DNA of 64,000 nt from Pseudomonas sp. UBA1879 (GTDB lineage Bacteria; Pseudomonadota; Gammaproteobacteria; Pseudomonadales; Pseudomonadaceae): positions 1 to 64,000 of the forward strand of contig NZ_DDHJ01000026.1 of NCBI RefSeq assembly GCF_002338065.1, given 5' to 3'. The first letter of the stretch is position 1. Each line of letters begins with the position of its first letter. This document shows positions 1-9,084 of the stretch, in pieces. Both the position numbers and the translations under genes were made by a program. Under the pieces are notes generated by a model. The model saw only the letters and a program-made list of their open reading frames with translations, made no database searches and was not told where the DNA came from.

Positions 1-429
1 GGGTCAGTGGTTGGTGCGGCGTCTGGCACACCGCCTGGCGGCCGTCTTCCCTCCGGCTGCTCCTACGGGTTCTGCGGCTGGCTCGGATCATTGGTCCGCC
101 GCGACGAAGGCGTATAAGGCCAAGCCGGATCTCGGACACGCTGAAGCCATGTAGGAGCCGCCGAAGGCACGACGGCCGCGATGGCGTCGGGTCAGCAAGT
201 GGTGTGTTATCTGACACACCGCCTTCACGGCCGTCGTGCCTCCGGCTGCTCCTACGGGGTCTGCGGCTGGCTCGGATCATTGGTCCGCCGCGACGAAGGC
301 GTATAAGGCCAAGCCGGATCTCGGACACGCTGAAGCCATGTAGGAGCCGCCGAAGGCACGACGGCCGCGATGGCGTCGGGTCAGCAAGTGGTGTGTTATC
401 TGACACACCGCCTTCACGGCCGTCGTGCC
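1..429. repeat. Tandem 189-bp repeat units built of REP-like inverted repeats
   Basis: Two near-identical units (about 189-377, and about 52-188 within the first copy) and a third partial unit (378-429) follow each other with a period of 189 bases. The first 50 bases are a diverged part of the first copy. Each unit has outward arms of the type GTAGGAGCCGCCGAAGGCAC and GTGCCTCCGGCTGCTCCTAC, the layout of paired REP elements (REPIN). The last unit runs directly into the stop codon of the helicase gene. The array may continue left of the window. No credible gene lies in it. Confidence 0.8.
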
Positions 430-3135
430 TTACCGCTTCACCCGCTTCGGCGGCGAGGGCAGTGGGGCGAAGAGGGCTTCGATGTCGTCATCCTGAAGCC
501 GCCAGTCCCCCGCCGTGCGGCCATCCAGCACGCCCGATGCCAAGGCTGACTTCTCCTGCTGCAGGTGCTGGATTTTCTCTTCCACGGTGCCGCGAGCGAT
601 CATCTTGTAGACGAACACCGGCTTTTCCTGCCCGATGCGGTAGGCCCGGTCGGTTGCCTGATTTTCCGCGGCCGGGTTCCACCAGGGGTCGTAGTGAATC
701 ACTGTGTCTGCCGCCGTCAGGTTCAAACCCGTGCCCCCCGCCTTGAGGCTGATGAGGAAGATCGAACGTTTGCCGCTCTGGAACTCCTGCACCGGCGTGC
801 GGCGATCCTTGGTCTGGCCGGTAAGCAGGGCGTATTCGATGCCGCGCTGGGTCAATTCTGCTTCGATCAGCTCCAGCATCGACGTGAACTGCGAAAAGAG
901 CAGGATCTTGCGATTCTCCGCCAGCAGCTCTTCGAGCATCTCCAGCAGGCTATCCAGCTTGGCCGAACTGGACTGTCGCGTGTTGACCGGCGCGCTGTTC
1001 ACCAGTCGCAAGTCGCAGCAGACCTGGCGCAGTTTGAGCAACGCTTCGAGAATGATGATCTGGCTGCGCGCCACGCCCTTGCGGGTGATTTCATCGCGGA
1101 CTTTCTTGTCCATCGCCAGGCGCATGGTTTCGTACACGTCGCGCTGGGCATCGTTGAGTTCGACCCACTGCACGATTTCAGTCTTGGGCGGCAGCTCGGT
1201 GGCGACTTCTTCTTTGGTCCGGCGCAGCAGGAACGGCTTGATCCGCGCATTCAAGTGCTGCAACCGGGCTTCGTTGCCCAGCTTCTCGATGGGCGTGCGG
1301 TAGTTGCTGCTGAACTGTTTGGCGTCACCGAGCCAGCCAGGCATCAGAAAGTGGAACAACGACCACAACTCGCCCAGGTGATTTTCCAGCGGCGTGCCAC
1401 TGAGGCACAGGCGCTGGCGGGCATTCAATTGACGGGCTGCCTGCGCCGCCTTGCTGTTGGGGTTCTTGATGTACTGCGCTTCATCCAGGACCAACACGTG
1501 CAGCAGCTGCTTGCTCAGCTTTTCCACGTCGCGGGGCAGCAGGGCGTAGGTCGTGAGAATCAGGTCGTAATCCCCGAGCTTGTCGTAGTCCTGATGCCGA
1601 TTGGCGCCGTACAACGCCAGCACCGTGAGCTGCGGCGTGAAGTGTTTGGCCTCGTCCACCCAATTGGGGATCAGGCTGGTGGGCATCACGACCAAGGCCG
1701 GACGATCGAGCCGTCCGGCCTGCTTCTCCATCAGCAGGTGCGCCAGGGTTTGCAGGGTCTTGCCCAGCCCCATGTCGTCAGCCAGCACGCCGCCGACTTC
1801 CAGTTCGCGCAGGGCCTGCATCCAGCTCAGGCCCTCCAGTTGATAGGGGCGCAACGTAGCGTTCAGGCCTTCCGGTGCCTCGACTCGGGCGTTCTTGATA
1901 TTGACCAGCCGCTCGGAAAACGCCCGCAGCCGGTCGCCGCCTTGCCACACCAGCGGCAGGTCGTCGAGCTGCTTGAGCCGCGCGGCGTCCGCCGTGTTCA
2001 GGCGAATCGCATTGTTACCGTCTTCGCGCCAGTAAAAGTCGCCAAGGGTCGCCAGCACGGTCTTCAGCCGACCATACGGAAGCGCCACTTGAATCGGCAC
2101 GCCGCCCCGCGGGGTGAAGTGATTGAGCTGCACCAGCAGTTGCTCGTCGTCCCGGCGTTTGGCGATACCGGCGGCCGTCATCAACTCCGGATGGGTACGC
2201 AACAGGTTGATCAGAATCGGCAGCAGGCTGAGGCGCTCGCCGTTGACGATGATTCCCAGTTCCAGGCCGAACCAGTCGCGTTCCGGCTCCTCATCGACCA
2301 CCGCGTACCAATCGTCCACGGCGGTGACGTCGAAGCCGAAATCGTCATTCATTTCGATCTGCCAGCCACGCTCGCGTAACTTCGGCAGTTCATCAAGCAT
2401 GAAACTCAGCCAGGCCTTGTCGGTGGGCAGCTCGAACATTTCGCCAGCGCTGTCCGGCAGGGCCTTGCTCTGGCGTGTCGCGATGCGAAAACCCATGTCC
2501 AGTAGCTCTTTGCGCAATTGCGCCTCGATCTCCAGGTGGCGGCGGATGCGCAGCGTCTCCGATTTCAGGTGCCACAGCAGATCACTGGAGCGACCGGGAC
2601 TTGGCGTCCCCGAGGCATATAGCTCGCGATAACGGAAGGCGAGCGCCGCGCGGTGCTGTATGTGCCGCTGCATCTTGCCGTTACGCGGCTCATAGGCGCT
2701 GAATTCGAAGCTGGCGAGGATCAGCCGCGGCTTGGGCTTGATGTTCTTCTCCAGCTTTTCGGGCAGGGCAGGCTTGGGTTCGACGAGGTCCTTCCTGTCG
2801 GCGGATGAGCGATTCAACAGGGCCAGGATGTCTGGCTGATTCTCCGGGGCTTGCAGGTAGAACAGTGCCGCCGCACAGTGCTTGCAGTTGTTGCGCACCG
2901 GGCAGGTGCATTTGCCGACCACGAAATTACGGGTGCGCTCGGGGTCTTTGAACAGCAGGGTCTGGGTGTACATGTCCAGACTCGAGCCCCTACACACCGT
3001 ACGTACGAGGTCGGCACTGAGGTGTTCGAGGGCGACGCGTTTTTGCCGGGCATATTCGAGCCCGCGCTCCACGCTTTGCGCTTTGAACAACGGTTCCCAT
3101 GGCAGGGCGAGGGCTTTTTCCAATAGGGTTGACAC
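430..3135 (-). CDS. SNF2-family helicase with SWIM zinc finger
   Basis: A 901-residue superfamily 2 ATPase. Near the N-terminus (about 76-87) the pattern CTCPVRNNCKH fits a SWIM zinc finger (CxCx(n)CxH). The SNF2 core follows: Walker A DDMGLGKT near 453, the DEAQ box near 551, motif III LSGTPLENH, and motif VI with QATDRAYRIGQ near 828. Family members translocate on double-stranded DNA and remodel protein-DNA complexes, and the bacterial role is poorly defined. The start lies 13 bases after csiV, which itself follows mfd by 9 bases, so it is probably the last gene of an mfd-csiV-helicase operon. This suggests, but does not prove, a role in transcription or repair. The length is normal for the SWIM-SNF2 family. 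Confidence 0.93.
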   Translation of the reverse strand: MSTLLEKALALPWEPLFKAQSVERGLEYARQKRVALEHLSADLVRTVCRGSSLDMYTQTLLFKDPERTRNFVVGKCTCPVRNNCKHCAAALFYLQAPENQPDILALLNRSSADRKDLVEPKPALPEKLEKNIKPKPRLILASFEFSAYEPRNGKMQRHIQHRAALAFRYRELYASGTPSPGRSSDLLWHLKSETLRIRRHLEIEAQLRKELLDMGFRIATRQSKALPDSAGEMFELPTDKAWLSFMLDELPKLRERGWQIEMNDDFGFDVTAVDDWYAVVDEEPERDWFGLELGIIVNGERLSLLPILINLLRTHPELMTAAGIAKRRDDEQLLVQLNHFTPRGGVPIQVALPYGRLKTVLATLGDFYWREDGNNAIRLNTADAARLKQLDDLPLVWQGGDRLRAFSERLVNIKNARVEAPEGLNATLRPYQLEGLSWMQALRELEVGGVLADDMGLGKTLQTLAHLLMEKQAGRLDRPALVVMPTSLIPNWVDEAKHFTPQLTVLALYGANRHQDYDKLGDYDLILTTYALLPRDVEKLSKQLLHVLVLDEAQYIKNPNSKAAQAARQLNARQRLCLSGTPLENHLGELWSLFHFLMPGWLGDAKQFSSNYRTPIEKLGNEARLQHLNARIKPFLLRRTKEEVATELPPKTEIVQWVELNDAQRDVYETMRLAMDKKVRDEITRKGVARSQIIILEALLKLRQVCCDLRLVNSAPVNTRQSSSAKLDSLLEMLEELLAENRKILLFSQFTSMLELIEAELTQRGIEYALLTGQTKDRRTPVQEFQSGKRSIFLISLKAGGTGLNLTAADTVIHYDPWWNPAAENQATDRAYRIGQEKPVFVYKMIARGTVEEKIQHLQQEKSALASGVLDGRTAGDWRLQDDDIEALFAPLPSPPKRVKR

Positions 3136-3148
3136 GTGTTGCCCTACA

Positions 3149-3685
3149 TCAACGTGGAGCTTGAAGAGGAGAGACCTTGATCAACATGGCCAGACTCCCA
3201 TTGTCCATGTAGGTCAATTCGCCGTTGCGGACCCGCGTCGCCTGACGCATGCGTTCGCTGGTCACCAGCACGCCATGCTCATCCAGCTGATTGACCCAGA
3301 AATTGGCGTCGATGTCAGTGAAGCGCGCCAGACCCAGGCTCACCGTGCCCTCGATGGGAAAGTGGCCGAACTGTGGCTGACCGCTGCTGATGGCCACCTT
3401 GCTCGGCGTCGCGCTCAGGCTCTGTTGCCAGGCGCGGTGCAGCAGCACTTGGTAGCCGTCGCTGGCCTCGAGCTTGCTGACCAGCGCGTCGAGCCCGGTG
3501 GACGTCTGGTTATCGGCGCCCAGGGTTTGCGCACCCGCGGCCCAGTCTTCCGGTGCCGCCTGATTGGTGGCCGCGGGCTCGCCGTGCTGGCGGAACAGGA
3601 TCAGCTCCACCTGATACATCCCATCGGCGAAGGCTGCCGGGGCGATCAGCACCAGCAGCAGGGTGAGCGAGCGAAACACACGCAT
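3149..3685 (-). CDS. csiV: CsiV-family periplasmic protein
   Basis: A 178-residue protein with a clear Sec signal peptide (MRVFRSLTLLLVLIAPAAFA, cleavage after AFA). The mature part begins with YQVELILFRQ, the conserved opening of the CsiV family. Vibrio CsiV binds peptidoglycan and is needed for D-amino-acid-triggered control. The Pseudomonas homologue next to mfd is mostly annotated by similarity only. It starts 9 bases after the mfd stop and ends 13 bases before the helicase start, so it is probably co-transcribed. The family call rests on the signal peptide, the opening strand and the conserved position beside mfd. Confidence 0.8.
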   Translation of the reverse strand: MRVFRSLTLLLVLIAPAAFADGMYQVELILFRQHGEPAATNQAAPEDWAAGAQTLGADNQTSTGLDALVSKLEASDGYQVLLHRAWQQSLSATPSKVAISSGQPQFGHFPIEGTVSLGLARFTDIDANFWVNQLDEHGVLVTSERMRQATRVRNGELTYMDNGSLAMLIKVSPLQAPR

Positions 3686-3694
3686 GATGAATCC

Positions 3695-6600
3695 TTAGGC
3701 AGGTGTCGGGGTCAGGCGCTCGAACAGCGCTTCAATCGTGTTGAAACGCTCTTCAGGGCGTTCCATCGGCACCGTGAACTTGAACAGCGTGGCACCTTCG
3801 AACTTGTAGCGTTTGGGTTGGCCCTGAATCAGCTTGATCAGCGTCAGCGGGTCTACCGGCGTATCGGCGGCAAATTCGATTCGTCCACCCTGTGGGCCCG
3901 CATCGACCTTTTTGATGCCCAACTGCTCGGCCTTGAGCTTGAGCGAGGTCATACGCACCAGGTTCTTGGTCGGTTCCGGCAGCAGGCCGAAGCGATCGAT
4001 CATCTCCACCTGCAGGTCCTTGAGGCCGTCTTCGTCGGCGGCGTTGGCAATGCGTTTGTAGAGCATCAGCCGCGCGTGGACGTCTGGCAGGTAGTCTTCC
4101 GGAATCAGCCCCGGCACCCGCAGATTGACCTCCGGACCGCCACTGAGCGGCTGGTCGAGGTTCGGCTGCTCGCCCTTGCGGATCGACTTCACCGCGCGTT
4201 CGAGCATTTCCATATAAAGGGTGAACCCCACGGCCTGGATCTGCCCGCTCTGGCCTTCGCCCAGGAGTTCGCCCGCGCCGCGGATTTCCAGGTCGTTGGT
4301 CGCCAGCACGAAGCCTGCGCCAAGGTCTTGGGTGTTGGCGATGGCTTCCAGACGCTTCTCGGCGTCGGCGGTGATCTGCTTGCGCGGCGGCGTCAGCAGG
4401 TAAGCGTACGCCTGGTGGTGGCTGCGCCCGACCCGGCCGCGCAGCTGGTGCAGCTGGGCCAGGCCGAATTTGTCGGCACGCTCGATGATGATGGTGTTGG
4501 CGCTTGGCACGTCGATGCCGGTCTCGATGATGGTCGAGGCGATCAGCACGTTGAAACGCTTGTGGTAGAAGTCGCTCATCACCTGTTCGAGATCGCGTTC
4601 GTGCATCTGGCCGTGACCGATGCCGATGCGCGCTTCCGGCACCAGTTCGGCGAGGTCGGCGGCGCATTTCTCGATGGTCTTCACATCGTTGTGCAGGTAA
4701 TACACCTGACCGCCGCGCAGCAATTCCCGCAGCAGCGCTTCCTTGACCGTCGGTTTGTTCTGCTCCATGACGAAGGTACGCACCGACAGGCGACGGGCAG
4801 GCGGGGTGGCGATGATCGACAGGTCGCGCATGCCGGCCACGGCCATGTTCAGCGTGCGCGGGATCGGCGTGGCGGTCAGGGTCAGGATGTCGACTTCGCT
4901 GCGCAGGGCCTTGAGCTGTTCTTTCTGACGCACACCGAAGCGGTGTTCTTCGTCGATGATCACCAGGCCCAGGTTCTTGAGCTTGACGTCGTCCTGCAAC
5001 AGCTTGTGGGTACCGATCACGATGTCGATCTTGCCCTCGGCCAGATCCGCCACCGCGGCGTTGATTTCCTTGGCCGATTTGAAGCGGCTCATCACCTCGA
5101 CCGTCACCGGCCAGTCGGCGAAGCGGTCGCGGAAACTGTTGTAGTGCTGCTGGGCGAGCAGGGTGGTCGGCACCAGAATTGCCACCTGCTTGCCGCCGTG
5201 CACGGCGATGAACGCGGCGCGCATGGCCACTTCGGTCTTGCCGAAGCCCACGTCGCCGCAGACCAGACGGTCCATCGGCTTGGGCGCGAGCATGTCGGCG
5301 CGCACGGCCTCGATGGTGGTCTGCTGATCGGGGGTTTCCTCGAACGGGAAGCCGGCGCTGAACGTCTCGTAATCCAGCTTGGGGTCGGCGAACGCATAGC
5401 CTTCACGGGCGGCGCGACGGGCATAGATGTCGAGCAGTTCGGCGGCGACGTCGCGCACCTGTTCGGCGGCCTTGCGTTTGGCTTTCTGCCAGGCTTCCGA
5501 GCCGAGGCGATGCAGCGGTGCGAGTTCGTCGTCGCTCCCGGTGTAGCGCGCGATCAGGTGCAGGTTGGCCACCGGGACGTAGAGCTTGGCGTCCTCGGCA
5601 TAAGCCAGCATGAGGAATTCGGCGACCTGATTTTCCACTTCCAGTGTCGCCAGCCCAAGGTAACGGCCCACCCCGTGGTCGATGTGCACCACCGGCGCAC
5701 CTTCGCGCAGCTCGGCGAGGTTCTTGATCACCGCATCGCTGGAGTGGCCATCCATGCGCTTCTCGCGACGGCGGCGCTGCATGACCCGTTGACCGAATAG
5801 CGGACTTTCCGCAACCAGCGCCAAGGCCGGCTCTTCAAGCACCAGACCCTCGTCCAGCGGGGCGATGGTGATTGCCAGCCGCTCTTTGCTGTCGACGAAT
5901 TCCTGCCAGCTGTCTACGGTTTTAGGGCGTAGTTTCAGGCGTTCGAGCAGCTCCAGCAGCACTTCGCGACGACCTGCGGATTCGGCGGTGAACAGCACGC
6001 GACCGGGGAACTCGTCGAGGAAGGTCGAAAGCGCGGCGAGGGGCTGGCTGGCCTTGGCCTCGATGGCCAGGTCCGGCAATGCCCGCGCGGGGAAACGGTC
6101 GCGACCGACGCCTGTTTCGACATCGTCTTGACTGGCGACCACCCGGGGCCAGCTTTTGAGGCGCGCGAAGCAGTCTTCCACCGGCAGGAACAGCTCGGCA
6201 GGGGGCAGCAGCGGACGGTCCGGGTCGACACGACGCTCTTCGTAACGGTTACGCACGTCCTTCCAGAAGGTCTCCGCCGCCGCTTCGATGCCTGGCAGCG
6301 AAAACACCTGCGTGTCCTGGGGTAGGTAGTCGAACAGGGTGGAGGTTTCTTCGAAGAACAGCGGGATGTAGTACTCGATGCCTGCTGGCGTGATGCCGCT
6401 GTTCAGGTCTTGAAAGATCGGGCTGCGCCGGAAATCGACGTCGAAGCGCTCGCGGAAACGGGCCTTGAAACGCGTGACCGCTTCTTTCTGCAGCGGAAAT
6501 TCCTTGGCCGGCAACAGGCGCACCGAGTCGACCTTGTCGATGGAACGCTGAGTTTCCGGCTCGAAGGTGCGCAGGGTCTCGATCTCGTCGTCGAACAAGT

Positions 6601-7147
6601 CGATGCGGTAGGGCAGTTTGCTGCCCATGGGGAACAAGTCGATCAGCGCGCCGCGCACCGTGAACTCGCCGTGTTCATAGACCGTGTCGACGTAGCGATA
6701 ACCGGTCGCTTCGAGCCGCGTGCGCATGGCCTCGACATCGAGCTTCTGGCCGACGTCCAGTACCAGACTGCTGCCGAGCAGGAATTTGGTCGGTGCCAGT
6801 CGGTGCAGCGCCGTGGTGATCGGCACCACCAGCACGCCATGGACCAGCTCCGGCAGCCGGTACAGGCTGGCGATGCGCTGGGAGATGATGTCCTGATGAG
6901 GGGAGAACAGATCGTAGGGCAGGGTTTCCCAGTCAGGGAAATGCAACACCGGAAGATCGGGGGCGAAGAACTTCAGTTCCTGTTCCAGTCGCTCGGCGCT
7001 TTGGCTGTCGGCGGTCAAAAGCAGGGTGAAGCGTTTCGCGGCGCTGGCAGCCTCGGCAATGGCCAGGCTTTGAGCGGCACCGGGCAGGTTGCCCCAATGT
7101 TGTTTGCCTGCGGCGGCAGGAAGAATCGGTAGGCGCAGAACGGGCAC
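3695..7147 (-). CDS. mfd: Transcription-repair coupling factor Mfd
   Basis: A 1150-residue protein, the usual Mfd length. It displaces RNA polymerase stalled at lesions and recruits UvrA. Visible parts are the N-terminal UvrB-homology region, the RNA-polymerase-interacting segment beginning VHIDHGVGRYLGL (about 486-500), Walker A GDVGFGKTEVA (about 630), the DEEH box DEEHRFGV (about 732), and helicase motif VI with LHQLRGRVGRS. The C-terminal domain is complete. It is the first gene of a leftward group with csiV and the SNF2 helicase and is divergent from gap across 184 bases. Start ATG at 7147. Confidence 0.98.
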   Translation of the reverse strand: MPVLRLPILPAAAGKQHWGNLPGAAQSLAIAEAASAAKRFTLLLTADSQSAERLEQELKFFAPDLPVLHFPDWETLPYDLFSPHQDIISQRIASLYRLPELVHGVLVVPITTALHRLAPTKFLLGSSLVLDVGQKLDVEAMRTRLEATGYRYVDTVYEHGEFTVRGALIDLFPMGSKLPYRIDLFDDEIETLRTFEPETQRSIDKVDSVRLLPAKEFPLQKEAVTRFKARFRERFDVDFRRSPIFQDLNSGITPAGIEYYIPLFFEETSTLFDYLPQDTQVFSLPGIEAAAETFWKDVRNRYEERRVDPDRPLLPPAELFLPVEDCFARLKSWPRVVASQDDVETGVGRDRFPARALPDLAIEAKASQPLAALSTFLDEFPGRVLFTAESAGRREVLLELLERLKLRPKTVDSWQEFVDSKERLAITIAPLDEGLVLEEPALALVAESPLFGQRVMQRRRREKRMDGHSSDAVIKNLAELREGAPVVHIDHGVGRYLGLATLEVENQVAEFLMLAYAEDAKLYVPVANLHLIARYTGSDDELAPLHRLGSEAWQKAKRKAAEQVRDVAAELLDIYARRAAREGYAFADPKLDYETFSAGFPFEETPDQQTTIEAVRADMLAPKPMDRLVCGDVGFGKTEVAMRAAFIAVHGGKQVAILVPTTLLAQQHYNSFRDRFADWPVTVEVMSRFKSAKEINAAVADLAEGKIDIVIGTHKLLQDDVKLKNLGLVIIDEEHRFGVRQKEQLKALRSEVDILTLTATPIPRTLNMAVAGMRDLSIIATPPARRLSVRTFVMEQNKPTVKEALLRELLRGGQVYYLHNDVKTIEKCAADLAELVPEARIGIGHGQMHERDLEQVMSDFYHKRFNVLIASTIIETGIDVPSANTIIIERADKFGLAQLHQLRGRVGRSHHQAYAYLLTPPRKQITADAEKRLEAIANTQDLGAGFVLATNDLEIRGAGELLGEGQSGQIQAVGFTLYMEMLERAVKSIRKGEQPNLDQPLSGGPEVNLRVPGLIPEDYLPDVHARLMLYKRIANAADEDGLKDLQVEMIDRFGLLPEPTKNLVRMTSLKLKAEQLGIKKVDAGPQGGRIEFAADTPVDPLTLIKLIQGQPKRYKFEGATLFKFTVPMERPEERFNTIEALFERLTPTPA

Positions 7148-7263
7148 GGAAGATAAAGCTCCAGGCGTTGCGGCAAAGCCGGGGATTGTAACTAAAACCG
7201 CAATCCGCTGTCAGTTTTACCCGCTCACAATTATGTAGTGCCCGGCGACCCGCAAAGTCCGGA

Positions 7264-7292
7264 TTGCTCATAAACAAAGGCTTGGGCATAAT
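7264..7292 (+). promoter_or_regulatory. Possible sigma-70 promoter of gap
   Basis: TTGCTC, then 17 bases, then CATAAT, ending about 40 bases before the GTG start of the GAPDH gene. The -10 matches 5 of 6 consensus positions and the -35 only 3 of 6. Read by eye only. The 7148-7331 gap must also hold the divergent mfd promoter, which I could not place. Confidence 0.35.
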
Positions 7293-7331
7293 GTAGTCCC
7301 TTTTTTCAGCCCCTACATATGGAAGGTTACC

Positions 7332-8780
7332 GTGACTCAGAAGCCCGACCAGTGTCTTGGTGAATGGATCGATCGTGAAGCGCTCGCCGAGGCGATGATC
7401 CCGCTTATCGGTCAGCTCTACCGCAATAACAATGTGGTGAGTTCGATCTATGGCCGCACCCTGATCAATCGCTCAGTGATTGCGATTCTCAAAGCACACC
7501 GCTTTGCACGTCATCGTCAAGCCGACGCGACCGAGTTGTCCGTACACGAAACTTTCCCCCTCATCAAAGCGATGAGCGAACTCAAACTGGGTGCCGCTTC
7601 GGTGGACCTCGGCAAACTGGCCGTCAAATACAAAGCCGAGGCCAATGGCCGTAGCGCTGAGCAGTTTGTCCGCGAAGAGCTGGCCGAGGTCGTGGGTCAG
7701 CAGAATTCCGGCGCTCGCAAAGGCACCGACGTCGTGTTGTACGGTTTTGGCCGTATCGGTCGCCTGCTGGCGCGCATCCTGATCGAAAAAACCGGTGGCG
7801 GCGACGGCCTGCGTCTGCGCGCCATCGTCGTGCGCAAAGGCGCCGAGAACGATCTGGTCAAGCGCGCGAGCCTGCTGCGTCGTGACTCGGTTCACGGCCC
7901 GTTCGACGGCACCATCACCATCGATGAAGCGAACAACACCATCAGCGCCAACGGCAATCTGATTCAGGTCATTTACGCCAAGACCCCGACCGAGGTGGAC
8001 TACACCCAGTACGGCATCAAGGACGCCTTGCTGGTCGACAACACCGGCGTATGGCGGGATGCCGACGGCCTGGGCCAGCACCTGCAGTGCCCTGGCGTCG
8101 ACCGCGTTGTGTTGACCGCGCCCGGCAAAGGCAAGTTGAAGAACATCGTTCACGGCATCAACCACCAGCAGATCACCGCCGATGACAAGATCATCTCGGC
8201 CGCGTCCTGCACCACCAACGCCATCGTGCCGGTGCTCAAAGCCATCAACGACAAGTTCGGCATCGTCAACGGCCACGTCGAAACGGTTCACTCGTACACC
8301 AACGACCAGAACCTGATCGACAACTTCCACAAGGGCGATCGCCGTGGCCGCAGCGCCGCGCTGAACATGGTCATCACCGAAACCGGCGCTGCCACCGCGG
8401 CTGCCAAGGCGCTGCCAGAGCTGGCGGGCAAGCTGACCGGCAACGCGATTCGCGTACCGACGCCAAACGTCTCGATGGCGATCCTGAACCTGAATCTGAG
8501 TGCTGAAACGACTCGGGAAGAGGTCAATGAATACCTGCGCCACACCGCGCTGTACTCGGACCTGCACAAGCAGATCGACTTTGTCGCCTCGCAGGAAGTG
8601 GTCTCCACTGACTTCGTCGGCTCGCGCCACGCCGGAGTGGTCGACGCCGAAGCCACCATCGTCAACGACAACCGCGTTGTGCTGTACGTCTGGTACGACA
8701 ACGAATTCGGTTACAGCTGTCAGGTGGTTCGCGTGATGGAAGACATGGCCGGGGTCAACCCGCCTGCTTTCCCTAAATAA
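7332..8780 (+). CDS. gap: Glyceraldehyde-3-phosphate dehydrogenase with N-terminal extension
   Basis: A 482-residue protein that oxidises glyceraldehyde-3-phosphate to 1,3-bisphosphoglycerate. The dinucleotide-binding start VVLYGFGRIGR sits only at about residue 134, so about 130 residues precede the usual enzyme. The catalytic cysteine is Cys293 in SAASCTTN, and the C-terminal VWYDNEFGYS is intact. The extended form is the one seen next to mfd in other pseudomonads. The start is GTG at 7332, supported by GGAAGG a few bases upstream. A strong terminator follows. Which cofactor (NAD or NADP) it prefers cannot be told by eye. Confidence 0.95.
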   Translation: MTQKPDQCLGEWIDREALAEAMIPLIGQLYRNNNVVSSIYGRTLINRSVIAILKAHRFARHRQADATELSVHETFPLIKAMSELKLGAASVDLGKLAVKYKAEANGRSAEQFVREELAEVVGQQNSGARKGTDVVLYGFGRIGRLLARILIEKTGGGDGLRLRAIVVRKGAENDLVKRASLLRRDSVHGPFDGTITIDEANNTISANGNLIQVIYAKTPTEVDYTQYGIKDALLVDNTGVWRDADGLGQHLQCPGVDRVVLTAPGKGKLKNIVHGINHQQITADDKIISAASCTTNAIVPVLKAINDKFGIVNGHVETVHSYTNDQNLIDNFHKGDRRGRSAALNMVITETGAATAAAKALPELAGKLTGNAIRVPTPNVSMAILNLNLSAETTREEVNEYLRHTALYSDLHKQIDFVASQEVVSTDFVGSRHAGVVDAEATIVNDNRVVLYVWYDNEFGYSCQVVRVMEDMAGVNPPAFPK

Positions 8781-8870
8781 GGTAGAAGCGGCGGCGAGCG
8801 GCAAGTTATAAGCTGCAAGCTGCTAAAGCGGCGACGAGTCACGAGTTGCGAGCCGCAAACCAACCTAAAA

Positions 8871-8905
8871 CGCCACGACTGGAGCATCCGGTCGTGGCGT
8901 TTTTG
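8871..8905 (+). terminator. Rho-independent terminator of gap
   Basis: A perfect 9-base stem (CGCCACGAC / GTCGTGGCG) with an 11-base loop, followed by a run of T. It lies 90 bases after the gap stop codon. Confidence 0.85.
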
Positions 8906-9006
8906 TTTGTGGGGTTTGAGTCCGGCCAAACTCCGAGCCTCGGCGGATTTCTTGTGGGAGTGGTGTCAAAACGGATATCGTCGGCGTTGCAGAAAATCGA
9001 CCGCCC

Positions 9007-9037
9007 AAAAAAACGCCCCGAACCAGTCGGGGCGTTT
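9007..9037 (-). terminator. Terminator of the MFS transporter gene
   Basis: The stem CGCCCCG / CGGGGCG has seven A on its left, which is a T tract when read on the minus strand. It is placed about 50 bases after the stop of the leftward transporter gene. Confidence 0.75.
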
Positions 9038-9046
9038 GCGTTTCCA

Positions 9047-9081
9047 CTTGCAGCTTGCAGCTTGCAGCTTGCAGCTTGCAG
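9047..9081. repeat. Five tandem copies of a 7-base unit (CTTGCAG)
   Basis: CTTGCAG is repeated five times head to tail, stopping four bases before the stop codon of the MFS gene. A degenerate relative (GCTGCAAGCTGC) lies near 8811-8825 after gap. The length is suitable for slippage, but the repeat is outside the coding frame. Confidence 0.85.
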
Positions 9082-9084
9082 CTT

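Noticed and set aside
1..429. CRISPR array
   Set aside because: The units are long, contiguous 189-base tandem repeats without short unique spacers, and no cas gene is near.
204..746. A 180-codon rightward frame in the left-end repeats
   Set aside because: It translates REP-type repeat units (the same peptide appears twice), then enters the antisense of the helicase gene.
565..2379. A 604-codon rightward frame opposite the SNF2 helicase gene
   Set aside because: Antisense shadow with no motif; the leftward frame has clear SNF2 motifs.
2882..5800. A 972-codon rightward open frame opposite csiV and mfd
   Set aside because: It mirrors mfd exactly in a high-GC shadow frame, has long His/Gln/Arg/Leu runs and no recognisable motif, while the leftward mfd frame has all family motifs.
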